From CALFER01 sp964472395 (GTDB taxonomy: Bacteria; CSSED10-310; CALFER01), in the NCBI GenBank assembly GCA_964472395.1, contig CAYYMM010000008.1, positions 10,678 to 74,677 of the forward strand: a stretch of DNA of 64,000 nucleotides. Direction: 5' to 3'. How positions within the stretch are numbered: the stretch's first letter is position 1; each line of letters opens with the position of its first letter. The position numbers and the translations under genes are program-made. This document shows positions 55,234 through 63,910 of this stretch, piece after piece. The notes beneath the pieces were generated by a model that searched no databases, was not told the origin of the DNA, and saw nothing but the letters and a program-made list of their open reading frames with translations.

Positions 55234-55488
55234 GAAATCTCTATGTATTCAATGAGATATCCAATGGGGAATCATCTCCAGTTCAAAGCATGTGTCCATT
55301 GGGAGACGACGCTGGAAATGGAATGAGTCCTTTCGGGCTGACGACAACTACACTTCGACAGGGGTCATATTTGATCGGGCGTGGAGATCTTCCATCCAGA
55401 TCAATGACTGGAGCCGTTCGCTGCTCCAAGTTAAAATTCCTCGCTAAATCCGTTTGAAAAAAAGGAAATTCATCTCTGAACCGCGGAT

Positions 55489-56481
55489 TTATGGCGCATC
55501 GCATGGTGCTTCAAATATTTTACTTCCGTCTAAATATCTAAAAAGATTTCGTTTGAGGTCGAACTCCAAGTTTCGGGTATGATCCGGATTGAAGTAGTAA
55601 TCAAATTTAAATGAAATCATTCCTTCCTCGCCCGAAAATCCATACTCAATAGGACCATATATTTTACCGTAGTTTGCCTGGATCACATAACCCTGTTCAT
55701 CGAGTTTGGTTCTGACACGGAATACAAAATTCTGATCTTCACGTGTCCCTTTTCTTTCTACAGCTTTGCCTGGATACGTCAATACCGAGAATTCTAATCT
55801 TTCTTTGTACCCGTCTATCGGAGCTAGCTTGGGCGACTTGAATGCTGAATGATCATCCGGTGAGATTATAAACTCCTGAATGCCATCCCCTTTGTTTGAA
55901 AATGTCACGGATAAGTGTTCTTCTCGGTTGTCTGAAGCTATCCTTGTTCCTTTGAAATTGAAAACAAAATCGCTCACTTTTCCATTCCCGAAAGGTTGGA
56001 CAAAATCACCGATTTCAAGGTCAAAGCCTGTCGTTTCTCCAATCGGTACCCTTTTCCAGAAGATCTTTTTCGCATACATCGGGACCGGGTTTTCTATCTT
56101 TTTCAGTATTGTCTGCTGAGTTGATTTCCACTCGTCCTGTTTCTTCAGATTTGGATCCGAATGCCAGAATCGCTGCACGATATGGGACTCGTAATATCCT
56201 ATTTTTTTAATACCAATGCCAACATATCCTGTCGTGTCCTTTTTTGAACGGAAGACGCCGTCTTTCCCTGTTTTCCCTTCTACCTTCTTGCTCTTCGGTC
56301 TTTGACGGATCAGATCCGTCCCTTGCTCGAAAGCCATTCTGACCGTGGCATCTTCAATCGGTTGTCCATTTTCATCGATCACTTGAATCGTAATGTCAGC
56401 TTCCGGCATGCCAAAGGACATGGCATCCGCAGAAAGAAGCACGAACGAAAAACTGATCCAAAGAAAAACGTTGATTTTCAC
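55489..56481 (-). CDS. Secreted protein with carboxypeptidase-regulatory-like N-terminal domain (family A, intact copy)
   Basis: 330 residues from GTG 56481, with AGGAGG nine bases upstream. A signal peptide (1-24) is followed by FGMPEADITIQVIDENGQ and ATVRMAFEQGTD, an Ig/carboxypeptidase regulatory-like beta-sandwich to about residue 110. The rest is a beta-rich region of unknown family ending in NLEFDLKRNLF. A paralogue with a nonsense codon is at 60023 and the very 3' end of a third copy at 61819. No catalytic motif is visible. Confidence 0.82.
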   Translation of the reverse strand: MKINVFLWISFSFVLLSADAMSFGMPEADITIQVIDENGQPIEDATVRMAFEQGTDLIRQRPKSKKVEGKTGKDGVFRSKKDTTGYVGIGIKKIGYYESHIVQRFWHSDPNLKKQDEWKSTQQTILKKIENPVPMYAKKIFWKRVPIGETTGFDLEIGDFVQPFGNGKVSDFVFNFKGTRIASDNREEHLSVTFSNKGDGIQEFIISPDDHSAFKSPKLAPIDGYKERLEFSVLTYPGKAVERKGTREDQNFVFRVRTKLDEQGYVIQANYGKIYGPIEYGFSGEEGMISFKFDYYFNPDHTRNLEFDLKRNLFRYLDGSKIFEAPCDAP

Positions 56482-56549
56482 TTAGAAAACCCTCCTGAAC
56501 ATTCGGGCTGTATGAGTTAAGGATGGTTTCTCCACCGGTCGCACCGATT

Positions 56550-56691
56550 TTATAGGAGTCAGCAAACAATCGTCCCGAACGCGATTCACTCCACCATGTT
56601 CCGCACTGCTGTTCTGATTCACCCCGCTCATCATCACTGAGTCTATCACACCAGACAGGGGCAATCGATCCGATACACGAAGTGCTTTCAA
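56550..56691 (-). pseudogene. N-terminal remnant of the cysteine peptidase gene
   Basis: The frame encodes MMSGVNQNSSAEHGGVNRV then RDDC, nearly the same as residues 11-33 of the intact gene at 58159 (MMSGVNQNSHADHGGVNRV). The DNA at 56567-56637 matches 59765-59834. After the RDDC Cys the sequence diverges and stops. It marks a second, truncated copy of the block, directly upstream of the intact family A gene. Confidence 0.7.
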
Positions 56692-56891
56692 GACGACAGT
56701 GATCCAAGGATTGTCATCATACTGCCCGTGCTTCTTCTTGTGTTCACTATCAACTCATTAGAGTTCAAATGCAATTTCATCGTTACAATAAAACTTTCTT
56801 TACCGATATTCACAGGATCGATCATTGGAGTTTGATGTGCGCAGATTATAATTGCGTTGAAACCGAACTTGGATTGAACGGTCATCTGAAG

Positions 56892-57533
56892 TCACTTGGT
56901 CGGGATAAAAACTTGATTTTTGTATACTTGTCTCAGAAAAACGCGTAGTTCGGCTGCTGAATCCGGTGTTGGGTCCGTCGTGGGAGATAAACTGTGAAAT
57001 TCTTCGGTTCCATCCTTGTAGATTACGACGATTTTTTGGATCATACCGGTATCTAAACATACTACCCGCTCAACTAGTGATTTCTTCTCGATGATCATTT
57101 TTGATACATTGACAAATTGTTCCGCATAAGTTGAACTAAAAATTGAACCAATATGCTCGACGGATTCTACAGAGCACTTGAACTGTACAATATAGCAGGC
57201 TTTTCCATCGACAATCACCGGAACTGCATATATCCCTTGAGTTGTAAGGTAGGGACTGATTCTTGCTGGAGTATTTCTATCAGAAGCAAACTTGATTTCC
57301 TGTAGAATTACTTCAAGAACAGGCATTCCCAGTTCGAGCTTATCTGGATTTCGGCAATCACTTGACACTGCCGAAATTGTGGATTCCCGAGTGAATCTTG
57401 ACTTAACCATCTCTTTCATTTTTGTCATCTGGTCTTCGCTTATCGATTCACCAGCAAAACAAGCCGAACCGGCAGTTAAGGTCAATAAAATCAGAAAAAT
57501 CAGACTATAATTATGAACTGATTGAACGGTCAT
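56892..57533 (-). CDS. Secreted protein of unknown function (family B, copy 1)
   Basis: 213 residues with a signal peptide (about 1-28, LIFLILLTLTAGSACFA). Shared features with copy 2: ESISEDQMTKM, TPARISPYLTTQGIYAVPVIV, a conserved Cys in GKACYIVQF, IVVIYKDGTEEFHS and an end in FLRQVYKNQVFIPTK. It resembles neither an enzyme nor a repeat family I know. It lies 6 bp after copy 2 on the same strand, so both are probably translated from one mRNA that also carries the cysteine peptidase. Confidence 0.82.
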   Translation of the reverse strand: MTVQSVHNYSLIFLILLTLTAGSACFAGESISEDQMTKMKEMVKSRFTRESTISAVSSDCRNPDKLELGMPVLEVILQEIKFASDRNTPARISPYLTTQGIYAVPVIVDGKACYIVQFKCSVESVEHIGSIFSSTYAEQFVNVSKMIIEKKSLVERVVCLDTGMIQKIVVIYKDGTEEFHSLSPTTDPTPDSAAELRVFLRQVYKNQVFIPTK

Positions 57534-57539
57534 TTGAAG

Positions 57540-58175
57540 TCACTTGGTCGGGATTAACATTTGATTTTTATATACTTGTCTCAGAAAGTCGCGCAGTTCG
57601 GTGGCTGAATTCGGTGTTCGATCCGTGCCTGGAGAAACACTGTGAAATTCTTCTGTTCCATCTTTGTAGATTACTACTATCTTTTTAAACATATCAGATT
57701 TTAAGTAAACGATCCGTTCAACAAACGATTCCTTCTTCATACTGCCTTTTGCCACATTTACAAGTTGCTCTGCATAAACTGGGCTAAACGTGGATCCGAC
57801 ATATTCGACCGATCCATCGGGAAATCTGAACAGTTCAATGTAGCAAGCCTTGTTATCGACGATGACCGGAACGGCATATATTCCTTGAGTAGTAACGTAA
57901 GGATCGATTCTTGCTGGTGTATCTCGGCTAGACGCAAATTCAATGCTTTTTAGATAAACCTCAAGAACAGCCATTCCCAGTTCGAACTGTTCAGGTTTTA
58001 GGCAGTCACTTGGCACGTTCTGGATCACGGATCCTTGGGAGAAACTTGAGTTAACTAGTTCTCTCATCCTGCTCATCTGCACTTCACTAATCGATTCCAC
58101 AGCAAAGCAAGTTGAAACAGCAGATAAAATCCACAAAAGTGTGCAATAGCGTATTAAACTATCTATTTTGTTCAT
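57540..58175 (-). CDS. Secreted protein of unknown function (family B, copy 2)
   Basis: 211 residues, ATG preceded by AAAGGAGAA. Paralogous to copy 1 along its entire length (signal peptide, ESISEVQMSRM, TPARIDPYVTTQGIYAVPVIV, CYIELF, VVIYKDGTEEFHS). The start overlaps the end of the cysteine peptidase gene by 17 bp, which implies coupling. A peptidase followed by two small secreted partners suggests inhibitor, chaperone or substrate roles; this is guesswork from position only. Confidence 0.85.
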   Translation of the reverse strand: MNKIDSLIRYCTLLWILSAVSTCFAVESISEVQMSRMRELVNSSFSQGSVIQNVPSDCLKPEQFELGMAVLEVYLKSIEFASSRDTPARIDPYVTTQGIYAVPVIVDNKACYIELFRFPDGSVEYVGSTFSPVYAEQLVNVAKGSMKKESFVERIVYLKSDMFKKIVVIYKDGTEEFHSVSPGTDRTPNSATELRDFLRQVYKNQMLIPTK

Positions 58176-59862
58176 CTAAATTCTCCTTTGATTCCCGCTC
58201 AATGTGATATATGAAATCCCTGAGGATACGGCCATCGTATACTCTAAAGTCATTGAATGTTCTTCTCTCTACGATTGGGCTAAAATTGTTTGGATCATAA
58301 AATAGCACTTCTGGATTCCAACAATCAGCATCAGCCCCAGACAAATCGTATCCGATAATTAAGACACTATGGCCGGGAGCACCTCCGAGGCCTGAAAAAG
58401 CCGCTCTGATGGGACGATTTTCCTGGATCTCGGTAATGAATCCAGGATCATAAAGAAAACTACTCGGGTTCTGCCAACCTGCGCATGCAAAACCATAATG
58501 ATCCAGAATGCGGAACTCCTCGAACGTAGCTGCACCAATTTGACATCTTAAATCCAAAGGATACGCGCAACAATCGACGATCGGCGATGGTGTTCGTGTG
58601 CTTGAGGGTTCCGGAGTTGGAGTAGGAGGATACACAACATAGTAGTCCGTGACTATCTGGCACATTGCCTTCTCAAAGTCAAAGTAGTCACAGATCATCG
58701 CAAGACATGCCGCCCAGCACCAGGGCATGTCTCCCTGAGAAACAAAAGGAACATTCAATAACTTATTCTCCGGAGACACCTGCGGGCAAGTCGGTGTCGG
58801 AGCGGGGCCGCCCTCCGGTGTGCTGGTTGGCACAGGCGGAGTCGTGGGTATCTGAGTCGGTCCCGGATCAGGTGTGGGAGAATCGAGCGGTGTGTTCGAT
58901 GGTCCTGGAGTGGATGGCGTTGCTATGAACACTCCGATTGTGATCGTTTCCGAATCATAACACTCCATCGAACCGTACGTAAAAGTTATGTCCACGAACT
59001 GGATTGTTTTCTGAAGATACACATATATTCGAAAAACATTGAATTCGATCTGAGTGATCGATATCCCTGCCGGGGTCGAGAAATCCCAATAGCCGTTCGG
59101 GCAGTTCAACACAGAAAAATCCAGATCAAAACTCTCCCCGTTGCTGACACCAAAATACGATTGACTGGCGACGATCGAGCAGGAACATCCCCCAGGTGTG
59201 CCCGGCGGCGTCTCCTGCGGCGTGAACGTCGGTGGATCACCCGGTTCGGGTGTCGGCGTTTCTCCAGGAGGGGTCGTCGGGGTGTCGTTGGGATCCGGAG
59301 TCGGCTCAGGCGGCTGTGTCGGGTTCCCCTCATCCGGTGTCGATGTCTCGGTCGCTGTCCCGGTCGGCGTCACACACGGCGTCAGGGTGCAGTCGGGTGT
59401 GTCAGTGGACGTTTGTGTCGGCGTCGGAGTCTCTGTCGGAGTATCACACGGTGTTCGGGTGCAATCCGGAGTATCCGTCGGGGTTGGAATATCCGTTGGC
59501 GTCTCGGTCGGCGTCTCAGTAGGAGTGTTGGTATCCACCGGAGTATCTGTCGGAGTCGAGGTTTCGGTGTTAACGGGTGTATTCGAAGGTGTGGGAGTCT
59601 CAGTGTCCCCGGGCGTTTTCGTCGGAACGGGTGTCCAGGTTTCCGACGGGGTCGCTGTGTCACAGGGAGTCGGTTCGGGTGTCGGTGTCTGCGATTCTGA
59701 AGGTGTCGGTGAGTTTCCCGGGGTCGCCGTGTTGGGTGTCGTCGAACCTCCGGCTGTCGGCGAACAGTCGTCCCGAACTCGGTTCACTCCACCATGGTCC
59801 GCATGGCTGTTCTGGTTCACTCCGCTCATCATCAATAATCCTATCATACTCAGCAAGATCAA
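58159..59862 (-). CDS. Secreted papain-like (C39/C70-type) cysteine peptidase with very long Thr/Pro linker
   Basis: 567 residues from TTG 59862; ATG 59847, five codons in, is an alternative. After a short hydrophobic start and MMSGVNQNSHADHGG, residues about 38-220 are almost pure Thr/Pro/Glu/Asp repeats (TPTETPTPT type, with TPC and DCT variants), a stiff mucin-like stalk. A beta-sandwich (about 225-315) follows, then a second linker and the catalytic domain (about 370-560): VPFVSQGDMPWCWAACLAM contains the nucleophile Cys, GHSVLIIGYD the His and FYDPNN the Asn/Asp, the arrangement of Peptidase_C39_2/C70 (AvrRpt2-like) enzymes. Extra Cys residues may form disulfides. It leads an operon with the two family B genes. 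Confidence 0.85.
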   Translation of the reverse strand: MILLSMIGLLMMSGVNQNSHADHGGVNRVRDDCSPTAGGSTTPNTATPGNSPTPSESQTPTPEPTPCDTATPSETWTPVPTKTPGDTETPTPSNTPVNTETSTPTDTPVDTNTPTETPTETPTDIPTPTDTPDCTRTPCDTPTETPTPTQTSTDTPDCTLTPCVTPTGTATETSTPDEGNPTQPPEPTPDPNDTPTTPPGETPTPEPGDPPTFTPQETPPGTPGGCSCSIVASQSYFGVSNGESFDLDFSVLNCPNGYWDFSTPAGISITQIEFNVFRIYVYLQKTIQFVDITFTYGSMECYDSETITIGVFIATPSTPGPSNTPLDSPTPDPGPTQIPTTPPVPTSTPEGGPAPTPTCPQVSPENKLLNVPFVSQGDMPWCWAACLAMICDYFDFEKAMCQIVTDYYVVYPPTPTPEPSSTRTPSPIVDCCAYPLDLRCQIGAATFEEFRILDHYGFACAGWQNPSSFLYDPGFITEIQENRPIRAAFSGLGGAPGHSVLIIGYDLSGADADCWNPEVLFYDPNNFSPIVERRTFNDFRVYDGRILRDFIYHIERESKENLDEQNR

Positions 59863-60022
59863 CGAATCAGCATGCCCGAACTCGATTCATAGGAGGCTGA
59901 ATGTGCAGACAGTCTGAAGAACCGCTTCATGACACAATCCTCCCCGCCAGTCCGGTCAGCGCACGGATCAGCGCCATCACCAACGTTGAATCGAAGCCTT
60001 CCCGCGTGAACCATATGAGAAA

Positions 60023-61000
60023 TCACGGGTTTTGTGGCTTTTCCGTTGGGTATTGATGTCCGAACAGATTTCGTTTGAGGTCGAACTCCAGGTTGCGAGT
60101 GTGATCCGGATTGAAGTAGTAATCGAATATAAAAGATATTCTATTTTTACCTGCAAATCCAAATTTGATCGGACCATAGATCTTGCCGTAGTTAGCCATT
60201 ACGACATTCCCATGCTCGTCAAGTTGCGTTCGCACACGAAAGATGAAGTTTTGATCGTCCCGTATCCCGACCCTCACCTGCTTTTCGTCAGGGCGAGTGA
60301 CAATGGAAAAGGCTAATCTGTCTTGTTAACCCGCTTCAGGTGCTTGTTTGGGAGACTTGAATGTTGAATGATCTTCGGGTTGAATCACAAATTCCTGAAT
60401 TCCATCACCGGAATTTCTAAATGAAATGAGCAGTTTCTCATCTCTAATCCGGACTTCATGATACACACCTGAAAATTGAAACACCAGATCATTTATCTTT
60501 CCAGATCCAAAGGGAGCTACAAAATCACCTGCTTCCATGTCGAATCCGATAGGACCTTCGGAAAGCGGTAGTAATTGGCGAATTCGCCTTGCATACATCG
60601 GAACCGGATTTTCGATCTTTTTCAATATCGTTTGTTTCTTTGACTTCCATTCTTCCTGCTTCTTTTGGTTTGGATCTGAATGCCAGAACCTGAATATGGT
60701 GTGAGATTGGTAATATCCTGGCTTCTCAATTGTTACTCCAACATATCCTGTCGTAACTTTTTTTGCACGGAAGATGCCGTCTTTTCCTGTTTTCCCTTCT
60801 ATCTTCTTGCTCTTCGGTCTCTGACGTATCGGATCTGTCCCTTGCTCGAAAGCCATTCTGACTGTGGCGTTTTCAATCGGTTGTCCATTCTCATCGATCA
60901 CTTGTACTGTAACTTCAGCTTCAGGCATGCCAAATGACATGACATCAGCAGATGCAAGCACGATTATCAAAGCGATCCAAAGTAATTTATTGGCTTTCAC
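60023..61000 (-). pseudogene. Family A paralogue interrupted by one in-frame stop
   Basis: The frame from GTG 61000 encodes 224 residues highly similar to the gene at 55489 (FGMPEAEVTVQVIDENGQ, ATVRMAFEQGTD), then a TAA at 60326-60328. Translation continued in the same frame gives the expected rest (QDRLAFSIVTRPDE, FIFRVRTQLDEHG, ending NLEFDLKRNLF). The intact paralogue has Tyr (TAC) at that place, so a single base change explains it. No frameshift is needed. It may be a young pseudogene, a sequencing error, or two peptides. Confidence 0.85.
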
Positions 61001-61800
61001 TGAGCAAACCCTCCTAAACGCACGATTTCGTCAAATAGCCGGTAGACATATGTATAAGCCATTTCTCGAACATCATTATGAAGCCAATTATCTAGTTTAT
61101 CATCATCCTCTAAGCGATCTTGGGACCAGCCGTTTGTCATAGTATCCTGCATATTATAATTAGCTTCTTCACCTAAAAGTTCGACAAACTGAAACCCAGC
61201 AGCCAACGACAGTGCCGGAACGAATTCGGACAGGAGCGCAGAGTGATGACCGAAGGCCCAGTCGCTTCCTGTGGTTGGATTATACAGCGCTTCGATCCCA
61301 TTGATTCGAGCGATCCCGGTATCGAAAAACGGATGCTCCCTGAGCGTCTCATCTGATAAGGCCAATGCTTCTTCTGCCGGCATCAGATCCCAGGTATTCG
61401 TTTCCACGTCATAAGCACTCCAGTGGTTGTTGAACCCCCAGCCTCCATAAATGCTGCCAAGAATGTTCATCAAGTCCATCCGACCCTTCAGCTTCTCTTG
61501 CAAACACCATGTATATCGTCCTCCCCACTCAAGATCCCACGCCGATGGATATCCTGTATGCTGATCGAAAACTTGATCTCCAGGCGAATAAAAATTGTAG
61601 ACCACGTTTACGACATCTTGGGATCGGTTTCGCCAGGTCAACTTCCTCCGCGCCTCAGTTGGTTATCCTTCGAACAACCGATACCAGTTGCTCGCAAAGA
61701 GATGATCGTTTTCAGGATGCTAGATGCTTTGCGTATACGGAATCCAATCGTTATGACGCATCCCTTCGAGATCTATAGATGCTGGTGCGAAGGTTTCTGA
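60997..61800 (-). pseudogene. C-terminal part of a secreted hydrolase-like protein with two in-frame stops
   Basis: An open frame of 214 residues begins at TTG 61641, but the same frame upstream continues to read like protein (LEGMRHNDWIPYTQSI, stop, HPENDHLFASNWYRLFEG, stop, PTEARRKLTWRNRSQD) with TAG at 61720-61722 and TAA at 61663-61665. The intact part contains VVNVVYNFYSPGDQVF and FGHHSAL, resembling the end of alpha/beta-hydrolase-fold proteins (late Asp and His region). The N-terminal half is missing: the DNA upstream belongs to other genes. The stop overlaps the GTG of the next pseudogene. Confidence 0.7.
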
Positions 61801-61805
61801 AGGGA

Positions 61806-62576
61806 TTAAAGAAAGAAATCACGGTTGTTGTGGTCTCTTCGCCGGGTATTGATGACCGAATAGATTGCGTTTAAGGTCGAATTCCAAGTTTCGATTTTCA
61901 GGCATATGACACAAACTTCCTGGCTCTCGATATCGCAAGATTCCTTATATGGCGGCACCTTCCGATAGCTTTCAATGAGCATACGAAGATAGTCACGTAT
62001 TTCTTTTACTGAATTCGGTGTCGAATCGTTTTTGGAGAATATCCCGATAAATTCTTCCGTCCCATCCTTGTACAAAATGAGATACTTATGGATGATGCGA
62101 GCCTTCAGGTAAACGATTCTGTCAATGCGGTCTTCCTTTCCTTTAATTTTATTAAATACCTCGACCATCCGATCGGCACACTCCGGGCAATACAATTCCC
62201 CGATGCCATCGAATTTACCATTTGATATCTTAAGCTTTTTTATAAAGCAACCTCGGCTTTCCACCATCACCGCGGCAATGTATCGTCCATTGGGATAAAT
62301 GTATGGAGCGATTTTCACAGGATCTTTGCTGAAAGCCAGCTTATCCTCATCAATGATATACTCTGGGATTACTGGACCTATCGAAAATCGACAGTCCCTA
62401 CAGCACCATTCAGGTACATCTTTCCAGAAAAACTCACTATTAAACCTTTCTGTTACTGCGTCATGGACCTCTTGTAGTTGTTTTTCGTTAAAAGTCTCTA
62501 TGGCACCAACAGTCACGGAAAGCAGCAGCTGAATTGTCATCGCGAGAACTAATGATGCTCTTGCTGATACTCTCAT
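61806..62576 (-). CDS. Divergent family B secreted protein with a chimeric C-terminus
   Basis: 256 residues, ATG preceded by AGGAG. Signal peptide 1-25. It is a distant relative of the proteins at 56892 and 57540 (QLQEVHDAVTERF, IAPYIYPNGRYIAAVMV, ILYKDGTEEFIG, STPNSVKEIRDYLRML). It has additional Cys pairs (EWCCRDC, CPEC). The last 30 or so residues (ETWNSTLNAIYSVINTRRR) are not family B. They are an out-of-frame reading of the 3' end of a family A gene, so the original C-terminus has been replaced by recombination. It may still be functional. Confidence 0.72.
   Translation of the reverse strand: MRVSARASLVLAMTIQLLLSVTVGAIETFNEKQLQEVHDAVTERFNSEFFWKDVPEWCCRDCRFSIGPVIPEYIIDEDKLAFSKDPVKIAPYIYPNGRYIAAVMVESRGCFIKKLKISNGKFDGIGELYCPECADRMVEVFNKIKGKEDRIDRIVYLKARIIHKYLILYKDGTEEFIGIFSKNDSTPNSVKEIRDYLRMLIESYRKVPPYKESCDIESQEVCVICLKIETWNSTLNAIYSVINTRRRDHNNRDFFL
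61819..61893 (-). pseudogene. 3'-end relic of a third family A gene
   Basis: In a frame different from the surrounding gene, this segment encodes RNLEFDLKRNLFGHQYP and then AKRPQQP with a TGA stop, matching the last 24 codons of the copy at 60023 almost exactly. It is now read through by the gene at 61806 in another frame. Confidence 0.75.
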
Positions 62577-62585
62577 AATGATCTC

Positions 62586-62864
62586 CTATTTCTCGATAAA
62601 GATCGAATATATACATCCAATTAATACAAATGGAAACCCATAACCCTGTGTAAAAGTTACACTGAGGAAACCTCGGAGTTGAACCAGATCGGCACAGTAC
62701 TCGCGATCGTAGTGGGTTGCATCGCCCAGAATCCAACCGGTTCCGCAGAAGACTGGTGCGGATGTCTCGGTTGCGACATAGGCAGGCACACGCACATCGG
62801 TTCGACCGGTCATGGCGCGGACGATCAGGGTTTCGAAAACTTTTTCACAGGTATCGGTGGTCAT
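62586..62864 (-). pseudogene. hsdR: Truncated type I restriction subunit R (N-terminus only)
   Basis: The start MTTDTCEKVFETLIVRAMTG, then GTGWILGDATHYDREYCADLVQLRGFL (41-67), is the characteristic N-terminus of one group of HsdR proteins. After residue 67 or so the sequence becomes unrelated (VTFTQGYGFPFVLIG) and stops at 92 residues; full HsdR is about 900-1100. The nuclease and helicase domains are missing, so restriction activity must be lost. The ATG overlaps the stop of RhuM-Fic by 4 bp, the normal operon junction, with GGGAGGT upstream. The break is near 62660. Confidence 0.72.
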
Positions 62865-63910
62865 GATGCAACCTCCCTGCGCCGTTCGTCAAGTAAATGG
62901 GTGATGATGCGGACGATGATCTTCATTTCAGCCGGTCTGCTCTCTGCGATCAGCAGGGTGATAGCGACCAGGGCGGCATCCGCGATGCGCGGGTATCCAT
63001 CTCTGCTGTACAGCGCATCATTCTTGGACAGGAACCACAGGAACAGCGTTGCGGCGATCCGCTTGTTGCCATCCACGAAGGCGTGATTCTTGACCAGGAA
63101 ATACAGCAGGTGCGCGGCCTTTTCCTCCAGACCGGGATACACATCCTTCCCGTCGAAGGTCTGTACGACGGCGCCCAGAGCACTCTGCAGCCCGGCATCC
63201 TTCTCCCTGCCGAACAGGTCGGAATCCCCGAACTTCTCCTTGAGACATTCAATAACCCGCAGCGAGTCCTCGTACGTCAGTGTGTACCGGGTTTGCGTTC
63301 CCTGGTCCACCGTTGACACACGCTGGTGGTCGTAGTCGTCGAGCAGGTCAAGAGCGAAACTGTATTCACCCACCACCTGCAGCAGACCTTTGGCTTCGTC
63401 CCCGGACAGGTCCCGGCGATCCACCATGCCGGCAATCGACCGCACGGTCTGGTTGAGTTCTTCGAGCCGGCGCTGGTTGACGGTGTAGCCCTTGAGGATG
63501 TGATCGTGAAGCACGCGGGTCGCCCAGATGCGGAACTGCGTACCACGGAGTGATTTGACGCGATACCCAACCGAGATAATGACATCCAGGTTATAGAACC
63601 TGACCCTGCGCCGAACATCACGACCGCCTTCTGTCTGAACTACCGAGAAATCCTCGGTAGTTGACTGCTCCTCCAGTTCACGTTCTCTGAATGCATTGCG
63701 AATATGCAGGCCGATAGTGTCGGAATCCTTCTCGAACAGCAGCGCCATCTGTTTCTGATTCAGCCAGATTGTTTCCCGTTGCAGGCGCACATCGAGACTG
63801 ATGGAACCGTCCAGCGCCTGATACAGGACGATTTCCCCACCTTTTGGGAGAGGAACTTCGCCACCTGGAGTGTGGTTGACTGGATCGGGTCGGTTATTCT
63901 TCCGGGTCAT
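62861..63910 (-). CDS. RhuM-Fic/DOC fusion protein of a type I restriction locus
   Basis: 349 residues from ATG 63910, which overlaps the upstream stop by 17 bp; the frame is open to the window end but the upstream part overlaps another gene. Residues about 20-200 are the RhuM/virulence-protein domain (WLNQKQMALLFEKDSDTIGLHI, FYNLDVIISVGYRVKS, FRIWATRVLHDHI). Residues about 215-349 form a Fic/DOC domain with the catalytic motif HAFVDGNKRIAA. Such fusions commonly sit between hsdM/hsdS and hsdR. Fic proteins AMPylate or phosphorylate targets such as EF-Tu; the motif here keeps the His, Gly-Asn-Lys-Arg core, so activity is plausible. Confidence 0.88.
   Translation of the reverse strand: MTRKNNRPDPVNHTPGGEVPLPKGGEIVLYQALDGSISLDVRLQRETIWLNQKQMALLFEKDSDTIGLHIRNAFRERELEEQSTTEDFSVVQTEGGRDVRRRVRFYNLDVIISVGYRVKSLRGTQFRIWATRVLHDHILKGYTVNQRRLEELNQTVRSIAGMVDRRDLSGDEAKGLLQVVGEYSFALDLLDDYDHQRVSTVDQGTQTRYTLTYEDSLRVIECLKEKFGDSDLFGREKDAGLQSALGAVVQTFDGKDVYPGLEEKAAHLLYFLVKNHAFVDGNKRIAATLFLWFLSKNDALYSRDGYPRIADAALVAITLLIAESRPAEMKIIVRIITHLLDERRREVAS

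Larger units (their letters stand above)
53786..55488. other. Repeat-rich non-coding stretch of about 1.7 kb
   Basis: No convincing protein gene. It contains the second 34-base repeat (54113), two tandem 130-base units with long inverted arms (54337-54596), 48-base repeats with short palindromes (54575-54688), an inverted repeat pair (54800-54866), a perfect 22-base palindrome (55160-55181) and a short hairpin (55210-55233). The rest shows nothing recognisable. Confidence 0.65.

Noticed and set aside
55283..55504. 73-codon minus-strand frame overlapping the end of the family A gene
   Set aside because: Reads somewhat like protein (RSVVVVSPKGLIPFP) and might be a gene fragment, but it has no ribosome site and I could not tie it to a family.
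59161..59917. Plus-strand frames rich in Gly/Val/Ser or Arg
   Set aside because: They are the reverse of the Thr/Pro-rich linker of the cysteine peptidase; the low complexity keeps all frames open.
60023..61800. Stop-codon reassignment as explanation of the in-frame stops
   Set aside because: Both TAA and TAG are involved, all other genes end normally at TAA, TAG or TGA, and only genes in this duplicated region are affected; decay is simpler.
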